Virus record (IMG/VR): IMGVR_UViG_3300017743_000014 | Coordinates: 1 to 51,907 of that record | Source: a virus | Strand: one strand, 5' to 3' | DNA length: 51,907 nucleotides | Part shown: positions 22,433 to 31,170 of the stretch, one piece after another | Position numbering within the stretch: the stretch's first letter is position 1 | Layout of the letters: every line of letters begins with the position of its first letter | Notes under the pieces: generated by a model | Database searches by the model: none | What the model was told of the DNA's origin: nothing | The model's input: only the letters and a program-made list of their open reading frames with translations | Made by a program: the position numbers and the translations under genes

Positions 22433-25306
22433 TTATTCTCCTATTTTGGTTTCCAATTCAGCGACCTTTGCTGAAAGTTCTTTAACGGCATTTACCAAAT
22501 ACCACGTCATGTTATCTGGGTCAACAGACATGACTCCTGTCGTTTCTGTTCTTACCATGTCTGGAAGAACTTCTGCGATTTCTTGAGCTATAACGCCAAG
22601 CTGTTCTCCTGGTTTGTTGAGGATCGCTTGATTAGAATCAAGTTCTGTTACTTCTCCTGGATCACGATACTTAAAGTTTTTTACTTTAATTTTATTAATC
22701 GCATCAAGACCAGTGCTGTTGTCTATGATATCTTTTTTAAGCCGTCTGTCTGAAGTGGTGGACCAAGAAGAAGAGTTATTACTTTGATACATACCTCCAC
22801 CATGGAGTTGCATGATGCCAGTACGAGACCCTTTGGTGGTGGCGTTGTAGCCGATGCCTATAGAAAACTCATCGCTGGCGGCAGCTGGCTGACTGTAATC
22901 ACCTATTATAGTGTTACCAGTTCCAGTTGTCAGTGAAGTGCTATAATAAGCTGCTTGGAAACCAATTAAAATATTATCTGTTCCAGTAGTAACGTTGTTA
23001 CCAGCACGCTTACCTATACAAGTATTCAAACTGCCTGTTGTTATGCTTACTCCTGCGTCCCGACCAATAAGTGTACATCCATCTACTGTCGTAGCCAAAC
23101 GCCCAGCGTCAATGCCCATACCTACATTGTCTGTGCCTGTGGTAAGGTCAGCAAAGCAGTTTTGGCCCACGGCTGTGTTGTAGCTTCCTGTAGTCAAATC
23201 AGAAAGGCAGAAAATGCCTACACCTGTGTTTTCAGTTGCCGTTGTCATCGCATCCAAAACAAAAGCACCAAGTGCTGTGCTGTCTGTGCCTGTGGTACAA
23301 GATGCAAGAGCCAACTTGCCAAATGCTGTGTTTGTTGATCCTGTGGTGTTTTGATACAAAGCAGCATAACCCATAGCAGTGTTTCCTGCTGCTGTCGTGT
23401 TGGCTTGAAGTGCCTGTTGGCCCACTGCTGTATTATCGTTGCCTGTGGTGGTGTTTTGAAGAGCAAATGTACCCAATCCAGTATTAGATGAGCCTGTTGT
23501 TGTTGTGTTTAGTGCACTCGCACCAAGAGCTACGTTGTTTCCACCAGAAGTTATAGAATATCCTGCATTATCACCAATTATAGTATTAAGGTTGCCTGTG
23601 ACAGCCCCGCCAGCAAGAGCATTATCACCAATAGCAATATTTTGCTGGCCTGTGGTCATTGATGCACCAGCATTATTACCCACACAAACATTTTCACCAT
23701 TACCAGTAGTGATGGCAGAGCCAGCATTGTGACCAACAAGAGTGTTGCTTGGAGAAGTCGTTATTGCATCACCAGCGTTCATGCCGATTACTACGTTGTT
23801 TGATGCTGTAGTATTTGACGCTAAAGCATTATCACCAATTCCTACGTTAGATGCACCAGTAGTATTTGCAATTAATGCACCCTCTCCTACCGCCGTATTT
23901 CCTGCTCCTGTCGTGTTTGAAAACAAAGCACTGTCACCGACTGCCGTATTGTTAGCCGCAGTGGTGTTTCCGCTTAGAGCATTTCTTCCAACGGCTACGT
24001 TGTTTGAGCCTGTTGTGTTTGCATCAAGTGCTTGGGCACCGATAGCAACATTCTGTGCGCCCGTGGTGTTTGCGTATAACGCTTGATACCCGCAAGCGGT
24101 ATTGCTTCCTCCTGTGGTGTTTGTCTCCAGTGCAAGACCACCAACCGCTGTGTTTATTTCGCCAGTGGTGGTTGAGTTCAAAGCAGAGTATCCAATAGCC
24201 GTGTTGTAATCCACACCGCTATCAGTGGCGTTATATGTTTCAAGCGCACCATACCCCATCGCCGTGTTTCGGCCACCAGTGGTGTTTGCAGTCATAGCGT
24301 TGTAACCGATTGCTACGTTTCTATCACTTGAAGTGGCAGCGTCAAGTGACGCATAACCAACAGCTACGTTTCTTGCGCCATTAACATTAGCGTCCATTGA
24401 CGCATAACCGATAGCCGTATTGGAACTTGCTACGGTGTTGTTTTGCAAAGCAGCCCTGCCCACAGCGACATTCTCTTCGCCTGTAGTGTTTGAAGTCATA
24501 GCATTTTGACCGATTGCTGTGTTACTATTTGCCGTAGTATTTGCATCAAGAGCTTGCGCCCCTACAGCTACGTTAAGAGTGCCAGTGGTGTTTGCATCCA
24601 AAGCACGAAAGCCCATCGCCGTATTGTTAGATGCCGTAGTGTTGTTATCTAACGCCCGATGTCCGACTGCTGTATTTGATGCCCCCGTTGTATTTGCTAC
24701 TAGGGCAGACATTCCTACCGCAATATTTTCTGCACCAGATGTATTAGCGGATAAGGCCGCATGACCAATAGCTGTGTTGTTTCCACCAGACAACGAACCA
24801 TCATCCAATGCGGTGTCACCCAATGCCACATTGTTTGTGCCTGTCGGGTAGTTGCCGTCTAGCTTGATTGTGCCGCCGTCTACTGACAAGTTTGTTAAGC
24901 TGTCAACAGCTTCAACAACATTAGTTGCATCGCAATATAAAAACTTCGTTTGGCCATTGGGGATCGTTATCCCTGTGCCACCAGAAGTTTTAACTGTGAT
25001 TGCGTAGCCACCACCTGTATTATTTTTGAATAGGTACAACTTATCAGAACTAGGAACTACAACATTCCTAGCAGCACCTAAAGTTCCTGTTATAATGACA
25101 CAAGCATTACGAGATTCATCACTCGCACCATTGCTTGTTGTCAAGGAATAATTTGCTGAATCGTCGTGAGTTACATTAGCGACTCCTGAGATTGATTGCT
25201 CAATCAAAGTGCCAATGTTAGTATTTGAGATGTTTCCCCATGTTCCTGACTTCTCGCCAGTCGCCATGAGTTCAAAGCGAAGATTGGTTGAGTAAGTACT
25301 AGCCAT
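22433..25306 (-). CDS. tail fibre/spike with 17-aa repeats and S74 intramolecular chaperone
   Basis: 957-aa receptor-binding fibre. Residues 1-157 form an N-terminal attachment and beta region. Residues about 158-810 contain roughly 38 tandem 17-residue units of the form NTAVGxxALxxNTTGxx, a left-handed beta-roll or trimeric beta-helix pattern resembling trimeric autotransporter adhesins. The C-terminal ~110 residues are a peptidase_S74 chaperone: SDRRLKKD at about 852-859 provides the Ser-Asp and Lys used for self-cleavage, and LGVIAQEIAEVLPDMV is the conserved helix. The chaperone trimerises the fibre, then cleaves itself off. Start ATG follows GGGAG. Confidence 0.92.
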   Translation of the reverse strand: MASTYSTNLRFELMATGEKSGTWGNISNTNIGTLIEQSISGVANVTHDDSANYSLTTSNGASDESRNACVIITGTLGAARNVVVPSSDKLYLFKNNTGGGYAITVKTSGGTGITIPNGQTKFLYCDATNVVEAVDSLTNLSVDGGTIKLDGNYPTGTNNVALGDTALDDGSLSGGNNTAIGHAALSANTSGAENIAVGMSALVANTTGASNTAVGHRALDNNTTASNNTAMGFRALDANTTGTLNVAVGAQALDANTTANSNTAIGQNAMTSNTTGEENVAVGRAALQNNTVASSNTAIGYASMDANVNGARNVAVGYASLDAATSSDRNVAIGYNAMTANTTGGRNTAMGYGALETYNATDSGVDYNTAIGYSALNSTTTGEINTAVGGLALETNTTGGSNTACGYQALYANTTGAQNVAIGAQALDANTTGSNNVAVGRNALSGNTTAANNTAVGDSALFSNTTGAGNTAVGEGALIANTTGASNVGIGDNALASNTTASNNVVIGMNAGDAITTSPSNTLVGHNAGSAITTGNGENVCVGNNAGASMTTGQQNIAIGDNALAGGAVTGNLNTIIGDNAGYSITSGGNNVALGASALNTTTTGSSNTGLGTFALQNTTTGNDNTAVGQQALQANTTAAGNTAMGYAALYQNTTGSTNTAFGKLALASCTTGTDSTALGAFVLDAMTTATENTGVGIFCLSDLTTGSYNTAVGQNCFADLTTGTDNVGMGIDAGRLATTVDGCTLIGRDAGVSITTGSLNTCIGKRAGNNVTTGTDNILIGFQAAYYSTSLTTGTGNTIIGDYSQPAAASDEFSIGIGYNATTKGSRTGIMQLHGGGMYQSNNSSSWSTTSDRRLKKDIIDNSTGLDAINKIKVKNFKYRDPGEVTELDSNQAILNKPGEQLGVIAQEIAEVLPDMVRTETTGVMSVDPDNMTWYLVNAVKELSAKVAELETKIGE
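22880..24835 (-). repeat. tandem 51-bp repeats inside the tail-fibre gene
   Basis: About 38 units of 51 bp encode the 17-aa fibre repeats. Units differ at third codon positions but keep the NTAVG...AL...NTTG core. Some neighbours vary by an inserted residue or a longer unit (for example the one with ETYNATDSGVD). Such arrays can gain or lose units by recombination and would change fibre length. The opposite strand shows long spurious open frames for the same reason. Confidence 0.9.
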
Positions 25307-25321
25307 GGTTTATAATCTCCC

Positions 25322-25738
25322 TTAGTCTATCCGTATGATTGCGCTTGTCCCAGCTGCAGGGAAAACAATTTTGAAAGTTCCTGAGGAAACTGTGAAATCT
25401 CCACCAAAGTCAAGAACAGCTATCGCCTTGTCACTAGCAGAGCTGTTATAAACTAAAGCACCCCTAGCAGTAAATGAAGCAGAAGTCCAAGTTGGGTCGT
25501 CTGCGTCAAAATAAGCAGTTGTACCAGAAGTTGCTACAACTCTGTTTGTAAGAGTTTCTCCGCCAGCACTGTAACCAGAACCGCTGACTTCATTGCTTGT
25601 GCTGTATGCTGTTGTTGTTGCACCCAAAGAAGCAGAGCTTGTAAAAAGTGCAATCTTAATGGTGTCTGCTACTAGGTCGTGAACTTCGTCCAAGATCTCT
25701 GCCTTGAATGATGTACACATTGCTTGTGATATCGCCAT
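25322..25738 (-). CDS. virion protein of the 'MAISQAMCTSFK' family
   Basis: 138 aa. Begins MAISQAMCTSFKAEILDEVH, then IKIALFTSSASLGATTTAYS and SGSGYSAGGETL. This opening and the GY-x-AGG motif recur in small structural proteins beside tail genes of many marine podoviruses. Beta-rich. Perhaps a tail or fibre-base component. The role is inferred from context. Confidence 0.65.
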   Translation of the reverse strand: MAISQAMCTSFKAEILDEVHDLVADTIKIALFTSSASLGATTTAYSTSNEVSGSGYSAGGETLTNRVVATSGTTAYFDADDPTWTSASFTARGALVYNSSASDKAIAVLDFGGDFTVSSGTFKIVFPAAGTSAIIRID

Positions 25739-26364
25739 TATATACCTCCATTGTATTCAGCTGTGTAGTTCCGAGCCATCTCTTGCTGGAACAGTTGAAC
25801 AGCTTCATCAAACTGCCCCTTGTATAAGTTTAGCGTTTCTGATGCTTTAAGAAAAGCAGAACTTTCATAAAGTGCTGCAGAAAGCAAAACATTTTCTGCA
25901 TTGTCACCGACCCAACTGTTTGAGTTTGTTGCGGAAAGACCAGTTTCTGGTGCTATTATATCAGCTTCATAAGAATAAGTTGCATCTGGCGTAGGAGCCA
26001 CAGTTATTGTTGTTCCTGCTATTGCGGAGGAATCTGTGCTATAAACTTCTGGAGTTCCTTGTGTCGCTGGATTTGGGAAATAATCCCTTAAATAAGAGTC
26101 GATCCTGTGATCTAAAAAAATAAGATTGTTTGAATTTGTTATTGATACTTGACGAATCATCCTAACGCTTGGTATTGTGTATGCTGCTGTGCCTATGACC
26201 ATGTTTCCTGTTGCAGATGACCTATAACAAGGCAAGCTTGGCAATCGCTGAAAGATCATCTCTTCAGCTTGAGATATTATTGTATCTATTGAATTAGAAA
26301 ACTCTGTTGAGTCGTCTTCCATGAAATCTTTAATGTTTTGAACTAATGCTGTATAATTCATCAT
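25738..26364 (-). CDS. head-tail adaptor-like protein (first of two)
   Basis: 208 aa with a helical N-terminus (LVQNIKDFMEDDSTEFSNSI), AEEMIFQRLP, a beta middle, and a C-terminal ALYESSAFLKASETLNLYKG helix. This layout (AE-x-I-x-R-L, then P..d...Y..dI) matches phage adaptor/gp10-type proteins that bridge portal and tail. A second, differently patterned adaptor lies at 27912. Overlaps neighbours by one to four bases. Confidence 0.62.
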   Translation of the reverse strand: MMNYTALVQNIKDFMEDDSTEFSNSIDTIISQAEEMIFQRLPSLPCYRSSATGNMVIGTAAYTIPSVRMIRQVSITNSNNLIFLDHRIDSYLRDYFPNPATQGTPEVYSTDSSAIAGTTITVAPTPDATYSYEADIIAPETGLSATNSNSWVGDNAENVLLSAALYESSAFLKASETLNLYKGQFDEAVQLFQQEMARNYTAEYNGGI

Positions 26365-27908
26365 TCACCCCATGCACCTGCACCCCATGCACCTTGACCC
26401 CAAGCAGCATCAACTTCGACTGAGAGAGTTCCAATAGCACCTGTTCCTGCGAGTCCTGTTTCAATAGCTTCACTAACTGCCTCTTCTGTTCCAACATTTC
26501 CTACTCCAGCTATACCTGATATTCCTGTAACAATCAATTGAATGTTGCCACTTCCTGATAAGCCAAAGCCTTCTACACTTCCTGTTGCAGCAACTGATGA
26601 AGCTATAGCAAACCTAGATATCTCTATGCTACTTATTGTTCCTGTGTTTGCTGTTGCCTCAACACCTGCATTTGTTGGGGTGCTGACCTCTGGGACTTCT
26701 GTTCCTGTTGTGCCTGTGCCTATTGCACTTGATGGCTGGGCAGAGAGTATTATGTTGGTGCCTGATTCAGTTACAGCTGGTGTATTAAGTTGACCACCCA
26801 TGCCAGAGTGTGCTGTGCAATAATAGTAAAGTGTCGGTGCACTTGATGCCACAGTTATCTCTGTATATGCCCCTGCACTTCCTGGAGTGCCATTTGTCGT
26901 AACACCTGTTGTATATTCTGAACCGCCACTATGCGACCCACCAGAGGTTGTGCTGAATCTTAATGGATGCCCAGAGTTGGTGCCATCAGACTGATCAAAC
27001 CTGTATGTTGTTCCTTCTGTAAGGCTTATTGTTGGAGCAGGACCACCAGTGTCAATGTAATATTTATTGCCAGAACCAGGATTGGATACTGTTATGGCCA
27101 GAGATATGGTTCCTGCGGCTGGGGTGTAAGATGTGCCACCCATGCCAGAGTGATTTGTACAATAATAATATAAAGTTGGTGCTGAGCCAGCAACCACTAT
27201 CTGAGTGTATGCTCCTGCTGATCCTGGAGTTCCAACTGTTGTGACTCCAGTTGTATACTCTGACCCACCGCTGTGAGAGCCACCAGAAGTTGTTGAGAAT
27301 CTCAGAGGATGCCCAGAATTAGTAGCATTAGACTGATCGAACCTGTAGGTCTTGCCTTCTTGTAAATAAAGCTGTTGTTGCTGAACTGAATCAATGTAAT
27401 ACTTGTTCCCACTTCCAGGATTTGCTACAGTTATTGCGTAATCAACATACTCAATAGCATGCAAGCTTCCGACATCACCAGTGCCTGCTACGCCTGTTAC
27501 TTGTGCATCAAGAGTTATAAAGAGACTTATTGTCCCGACTGCCCCTGATCCTGCGACTCCTGTTACTGTCAGATTAGGTACATCTAAATTTATTTGGGCA
27601 TAGCCTATTTCTGAAAAAGCTGGGACACCTATTGGTGGCCTTTGTGTTATTGGGATGAAAGGATCAAAATTGAATCCTATTTTGACTTCTGCATTTTCAG
27701 GGTCATTATCAGGCCTAGGATTAAAAAGAGCAGTGGCATCAACAACATTCCTTGGTGGCGTAAGTTGAGGATGTTTCGGTTCATAATCCTCAGGCTCAAC
27801 ACGCAAGCCATCCCAAGTCGTTTTAAGAGAGGTGTATGGGACTCTGAATCCAGAGCGATCGCCTATCGCTACAGACTTTTTCCCTCTTGCTCTCCTAACT
27901 CCTGCCAT
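26361..27908 (-). CDS. virion protein with two cupredoxin-like domains
   Basis: 515 aa. A basic N-terminus and Pro-rich linker (1-105) are followed by beta repeats (VTGVAGSGAVGTISL, VTGVAGTGDVGSLH). Two near-identical ~107-aa domains follow at residues 158-264 and 271-378. Each has GNKYYID, TYRFDQS, SGHPLRFSTTSGG and YYYCxxHSGMGG. The residues H200/C250/H253/M256 and H314/C364/H367/M370 form a His-Cys-His-Met set like a type-1 copper site, with C-x2-H-x2-M spacing. The C-terminus adds more GxAGxGxVGT repeats and ends AWGQGAWGAGAWGE. It is encoded between two adaptor genes, so it is likely a surface or tail protein. Copper binding is inferred. Confidence 0.7.
   Translation of the reverse strand: MAGVRRARGKKSVAIGDRSGFRVPYTSLKTTWDGLRVEPEDYEPKHPQLTPPRNVVDATALFNPRPDNDPENAEVKIGFNFDPFIPITQRPPIGVPAFSEIGYAQINLDVPNLTVTGVAGSGAVGTISLFITLDAQVTGVAGTGDVGSLHAIEYVDYAITVANPGSGNKYYIDSVQQQQLYLQEGKTYRFDQSNATNSGHPLRFSTTSGGSHSGGSEYTTGVTTVGTPGSAGAYTQIVVAGSAPTLYYYCTNHSGMGGTSYTPAAGTISLAITVSNPGSGNKYYIDTGGPAPTISLTEGTTYRFDQSDGTNSGHPLRFSTTSGGSHSGGSEYTTGVTTNGTPGSAGAYTEITVASSAPTLYYYCTAHSGMGGQLNTPAVTESGTNIILSAQPSSAIGTGTTGTEVPEVSTPTNAGVEATANTGTISSIEISRFAIASSVAATGSVEGFGLSGSGNIQLIVTGISGIAGVGNVGTEEAVSEAIETGLAGTGAIGTLSVEVDAAWGQGAWGAGAWGE
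26775..27098 (-). repeat. second copy of duplicated cupredoxin-like domain
   Basis: Encodes residues about 271-378 of the 515-aa protein. It is strongly similar at DNA level to 27117-27437 (for example GGATGCCCAGAGTTGGT versus GGATGCCCAGAATTAGT), pointing to an in-gene duplication with a 114-codon period. Confidence 0.8.
27117..27437 (-). repeat. first copy of duplicated cupredoxin-like domain
   Basis: Encodes residues about 158-264 of the 515-aa protein; partner of 26775-27098. Differences cluster at the edge strand (DSVQQQQLYLQEG versus DTGGPAPTISLTEG), while the metal-ligand segments are conserved. Confidence 0.8.
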
Positions 27909-27911
27909 TAT

Positions 27912-28592
27912 TTATCCTAAATTCATACCTGTTGGACGAATACGAAGTGTCACACCATCATTATCAGCTGCAGCTGCATAACTGAATGTTTGCTCATAAA
28001 CTTGATTCATTAATGTAAATTTGTCTGGCATATACTTCATAGCCAGCTTGCTAGCTAGGCCAGCACAAATGCAATCGCTCCATCTGTAAGGAACATCAGC
28101 ATCTTGATTTGAAGCATCTACATCTTCAAGCTGATTTATTGACCAATAAACAAGACTGTAATCATTGCTGTCAGGAACCTGCCAAGTGTAAAGAACAGGT
28201 ATGTACTGCTTGTCAAGCATGTACTGGCTAGGCCTACCTGAAGAAGTTTTGTCTGGAAGTTGATTGTATTCTGATATGCTTATTCTCTGAACTACTGTGT
28301 CAGTTGTAGAACCACCAACAGTTTCCCTGATTACAACATCAATTAAATCAATCGTGCCTGCTGGCAAAGCATAAGATGATGTTCCTTGAGTCAGTGCAAG
28401 AGTATTGTTTTGAACTGCCCAGTAGTTTATTCCTCTGTTTGCCCACTCACTAAATAAAAGATTTAAGCTCCTGCGAGCTGCTTTTGCATGATATCCTGTC
28501 AGGGTCTGAGAGTCCATGCCGATCCTCTCATAAGACTCGGCAATGATTTCTTCAACATTTGGCCTGAAAGCCACTGTGCCTGAAGTAGCCAT
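27912..28592 (-). CDS. head-tail adaptor / P22 gp4-like tail accessory protein
   Basis: 226 aa. Contains AARRSLNLLFSEWANRGINY, LTQGTSSYALPAGTIDLIDV, ISISEYNQLPDKTSSGRPSQ, and LASKLAMKYMPDKF. These blocks are the signature of a common podovirus head-to-tail connector family comparable to P22 gp4. It binds below the portal and completes DNA packaging. Its start follows GGAGG and it sits after a hairpin at 28612. Confidence 0.8.
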   Translation of the reverse strand: MATSGTVAFRPNVEEIIAESYERIGMDSQTLTGYHAKAARRSLNLLFSEWANRGINYWAVQNNTLALTQGTSSYALPAGTIDLIDVVIRETVGGSTTDTVVQRISISEYNQLPDKTSSGRPSQYMLDKQYIPVLYTWQVPDSNDYSLVYWSINQLEDVDASNQDADVPYRWSDCICAGLASKLAMKYMPDKFTLMNQVYEQTFSYAAAADNDGVTLRIRPTGMNLG

Positions 28593-28611
28593 ATTGCCTC
28601 CTAAGTTTTAA

Positions 28612-28633
28612 GAGGGTGACCTGAGCCACCCTC
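28612..28633 (-). terminator. hairpin between late genes
   Basis: GAGGGTG (28612-28618) and CACCCTC (28627-28633) form a 7-bp stem. On the minus strand it is followed by TTAAAACTT, a weak U-run. It lies between the 137-aa gene and the adaptor gene; probably a partial terminator or processing site that lowers downstream expression. Confidence 0.5.
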
Positions 28634-28639
28634 CTTGGT

Positions 28640-29053
28640 TTAATATACTTTAGCCACCCTCATGACTATTTGATAAGTATCTCCTACAGCACCTGCACCA
28701 GTGGTCGTGAACTTCACATCACCAGTCGGGCTTGTTCCGTAGCTTTTGCTTGATGGAAGTCCACCAAAAGTTGTGAAGTCTTGATAGCCAGACTGATCTT
28801 CAGACAAGTGCAACATCATAACATTAGTCGATGCAGCTGCCAATATTTGAACAGTCATGCTTTTCATTACCCACCAGCACTCAAGGATTCTTATTCCTAC
28901 ACAAGTGTCACCTGCGGAACTTACAGCCAGAGAAGAAACATCAATTTTGCTGACAGCACTTTCGTCGCCAGTATCAACATACTGGTAATGAAAAGCGAAA
29001 ACAGCCTCACGAGGATTGTCGGCTATCGTAGTTACGCTTACGATATCAGCCAT
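28640..29053 (-). CDS. hypothetical virion protein, 137 aa
   Basis: Beta-rich protein beginning MADIVSVTTIADNPREAVFA with FHYQYVDTGDES and DTYQIVMRVAKVY at the end. Conserved appearance next to capsid and decoration genes suggests a minor head or tail protein. It is preceded by AGGAGAG before the ATG and ends just upstream of a hairpin. Confidence 0.58.
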   Translation of the reverse strand: MADIVSVTTIADNPREAVFAFHYQYVDTGDESAVSKIDVSSLAVSSAGDTCVGIRILECWWVMKSMTVQILAAASTNVMMLHLSEDQSGYQDFTTFGGLPSSKSYGTSPTGDVKFTTTGAGAVGDTYQIVMRVAKVY

Positions 29054-29063
29054 CTATCTCTCC

Positions 29064-29588
29064 TTACGATGCACTACCATCAGTTCCGAATGAAGAATCG
29101 TAAACGTGGTAGTGAATTCTCAAATTGATGTTGCCACCAGTTGCAGCAGAAGCACCCACACCACCTGTAATTTTAACAGGGAAGTCTGCGCTCATCACGA
29201 AGCCGAAGTCATTCCCAACAGTTGCTGTTGAAAAATTAAAGACTGTGTGACCTGCATCTGCATCGCCATCATCAATGATTCCATCGGTGTCTGAAGTAGC
29301 ACCAGAACTTTTTATTTCGATGAAGCCAAGGTCAAAAGTCGGGTTTGTACCGCCAGTTGCATCTGCTTCTGCTTCGATATTTGTGATGATTGCGCCAGCA
29401 GGCAAGATCACTGCCTTTGAAGAGTTGCCAGTTGCGCTGGATCCTCTGCGAAGTTCTGTCGTGGTTGCTGCTGTTGGGTCAGCCATGTAGGCTGTTGCGA
29501 CGAGACTTACTGCGCCAGCAAATTCTGCATCACTTGTTTTTTGAGCCTTTCCTACACGGACTGGACCCGAGAAAGTTGTTCTAGCCAT
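29064..29588 (-). CDS. probable capsid decoration/minor head protein
   Basis: 174 aa, beta-rich, opening MARTTFSGPVRVGKAQKTSD and ending NINLRIHYHVYDSSFG. GPVRVG-type openings are common in small head proteins encoded directly after the major capsid gene in marine phages. Good ribosome site (AGGAG). The role is assigned by position. Confidence 0.6.
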   Translation of the reverse strand: MARTTFSGPVRVGKAQKTSDAEFAGAVSLVATAYMADPTAATTTELRRGSSATGNSSKAVILPAGAIITNIEAEADATGGTNPTFDLGFIEIKSSGATSDTDGIIDDGDADAGHTVFNFSTATVGNDFGFVMSADFPVKITGGVGASAATGGNINLRIHYHVYDSSFGTDGSAS

Positions 29589-29639
29589 ATCAATCTCCTG
29601 TCGTGGCTATGTCTGCCGAAGCAGTCAGGGTTGAGTTGA

Positions 29640-29661
29640 GGGAGGAGCTTCTGCCCCTCCC
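29640..29661 (-). terminator. hairpin downstream of the major capsid gene
   Basis: GGGAGG (29640-29645) and CCTCCC (29656-29661) form a G/C stem in the 82-base gap right after the capsid stop, where many phages attenuate transcription. No long U-tract follows, so termination would be partial. Confidence 0.5.
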
Positions 29662-29670
29662 CACATTTGT

Positions 29671-30579
29671 TTAAGCTCCTTCAGAACCGAAGATGCCACG
29701 CCAGTCAGTGAACCCGAACGAATAACGCTCACGCACCTTATAACGTACATTGCCAGTTTCAAAGTCGCCCTCTACACCTTTTTTAAGAGGTGAACGTTGG
29801 AAGTGCTTAAGACCATCAGGAACATCCGTCATAATGTAGAATGCATCTGAGTCAGAAAGACGACGCATCACGTGATAACCTTGTGGCAGATAACCGCCAT
29901 TACGGATCGCATTGATGTCGTTGTCAGCAGTCCCTGTGCGTAGCTGAGACTCAAGCAGACGCTCTGCAACAAAGCTGTATGCTGTCGGGATGACAAGCAT
30001 TGTGCCTTGAGCAGCAATCCGGAGACCTCGGTCATCCTTCATGTCTGCGATTTGAATCAGCATCTGCTCCAGAGAAGTTTCTGAAAGGTCTGCCGCAGTT
30101 GCCAAAGTGTTTGACTGGTTGCCTGAACGAGTCGGGTGATCAGTCGCACACAAAGTTTTGCCATCACCACCAGTTACGCCTGAACCGCTAAAAGCATTGT
30201 TCAGAACATTAGCACCTTTGATTTCCTTTGTGGAAGCCAGTGAGCGTGCTAGTGCTTTTGTGTAACGAGCTGCAATAGATCCATAGAGACCATCTTCTTC
30301 AGCTTCTTCTGTAATGCTGAAAGCAAGAGCAATTGTCTCATGTTGATAGCGAGAGGTAAAACCTTGACTCGCTGCATCATAAGATATCGCTGCACCTTCA
30401 TTTTTTACAGGAGCATTGCCGAAGCCTTCCAAAAGGACATCTTCTTCAAATGCCTTCTGAGAGGTGTTGGTATCAAAGACTGACTGCCACTCTGGTGGAT
30501 ATCGGTCGTACTCTAAGCCAAAGAGGGTGTTCAGTCCTGGCTCGAGCATTTTCGCAAATTGCGCTCTATTCATTGCCAT
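29671..30579 (-). CDS. major capsid protein, HK97 fold (Mu gpT-like)
   Basis: 302 aa. Features of the HK97-fold group with Mu-like capsids: N-terminal AKMLEPGLNTLFGLEY, the E-loop/spine region (YQHETIALAFSITEEAEEDG), CATDHPTRSGNQSNTL, and C-terminal TDVPDGLKHFQRSPL with FETGNVRYKVRERYSFGFTD. It builds the icosahedral head. GGAGGG precedes the ATG. It lies between a 183-aa structural gene and a decoration gene, with scaffold further upstream. Confidence 0.9.
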   Translation of the reverse strand: MAMNRAQFAKMLEPGLNTLFGLEYDRYPPEWQSVFDTNTSQKAFEEDVLLEGFGNAPVKNEGAAISYDAASQGFTSRYQHETIALAFSITEEAEEDGLYGSIAARYTKALARSLASTKEIKGANVLNNAFSGSGVTGGDGKTLCATDHPTRSGNQSNTLATAADLSETSLEQMLIQIADMKDDRGLRIAAQGTMLVIPTAYSFVAERLLESQLRTGTADNDINAIRNGGYLPQGYHVMRRLSDSDAFYIMTDVPDGLKHFQRSPLKKGVEGDFETGNVRYKVRERYSFGFTDWRGIFGSEGA

Positions 30580-30594
30580 TTTTATAGCCCTCCG

Positions 30595-31146
30595 TTAAAT
30601 ACCAGCTGTGCCTTTCAGGACATGCTCATTGATGAGCACTTCCATAACAGCATTAGCACCGAATGCATTTTCTGGTGCGTCATACAACGCCAGAATCTTA
30701 CACTGGGCACTTCCTGCTGCCATGGTTCCTGAAATTTCCATAGCTGATTGGCCTGTTATTGTTGATCCAGAACCAACTACGATATCAGCACAATTGCCGA
30801 TGTTGGTCTGGGCGGTAGTGCCAGCTGATTGGACTTTGTACACAATGTACGGATCATCGTAAACATACGCGATAATATCTGTACCTGCAGTACTAGCGAC
30901 CCAATTTTCGCTGTACACATATGAGCCATCACTTGCAGTGTATGAAACTCCTGCGAAAACACCTACATTGTTGGTGTTGGTAGCTGCTGCTTGTTCAAGT
31001 TCGCCATCGGCTGCAAGAACAACCATGTCTCCGTTGAAGATACCAGTAGCATAACCAGTTCCAATAGTGTATTTGTTAGCACGAGGTGCATAACCGCTCA
31101 TGTGGCGAACTGGGACGAACCCAAAGGCTGCATCTGTATTAGCCAT
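30595..31146 (-). CDS. structural head protein preceding the capsid gene
   Basis: 183 aa, beta-rich: MANTDAAFGFVPVRHMSGYA, GDMVVLAADGELEQAAATNT, and the motif VAGVSYT-like FAGVSYTASDG. This pattern recurs in small proteins beside capsid genes of marine phages, probably decoration or head-completion proteins. No catalytic residues seen. Confidence 0.65.
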   Translation of the reverse strand: MANTDAAFGFVPVRHMSGYAPRANKYTIGTGYATGIFNGDMVVLAADGELEQAAATNTNNVGVFAGVSYTASDGSYVYSENWVASTAGTDIIAYVYDDPYIVYKVQSAGTTAQTNIGNCADIVVGSGSTITGQSAMEISGTMAAGSAQCKILALYDAPENAFGANAVMEVLINEHVLKGTAGI

Positions 31147-31170
31147 TTTCGCTACTCCTTATTATAGCAG

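Noticed and set aside
23742-24086. Plus-strand frames with regular repeats inside the tail-fibre gene
   Set aside because: Mirror image of the 51-bp fibre repeats; repetition is inherited from the real frame.
22880-24835. CRISPR-like repeat array
   Set aside because: Contiguous 51-bp coding repeats with no unique spacers, in frame with an S74 fibre.
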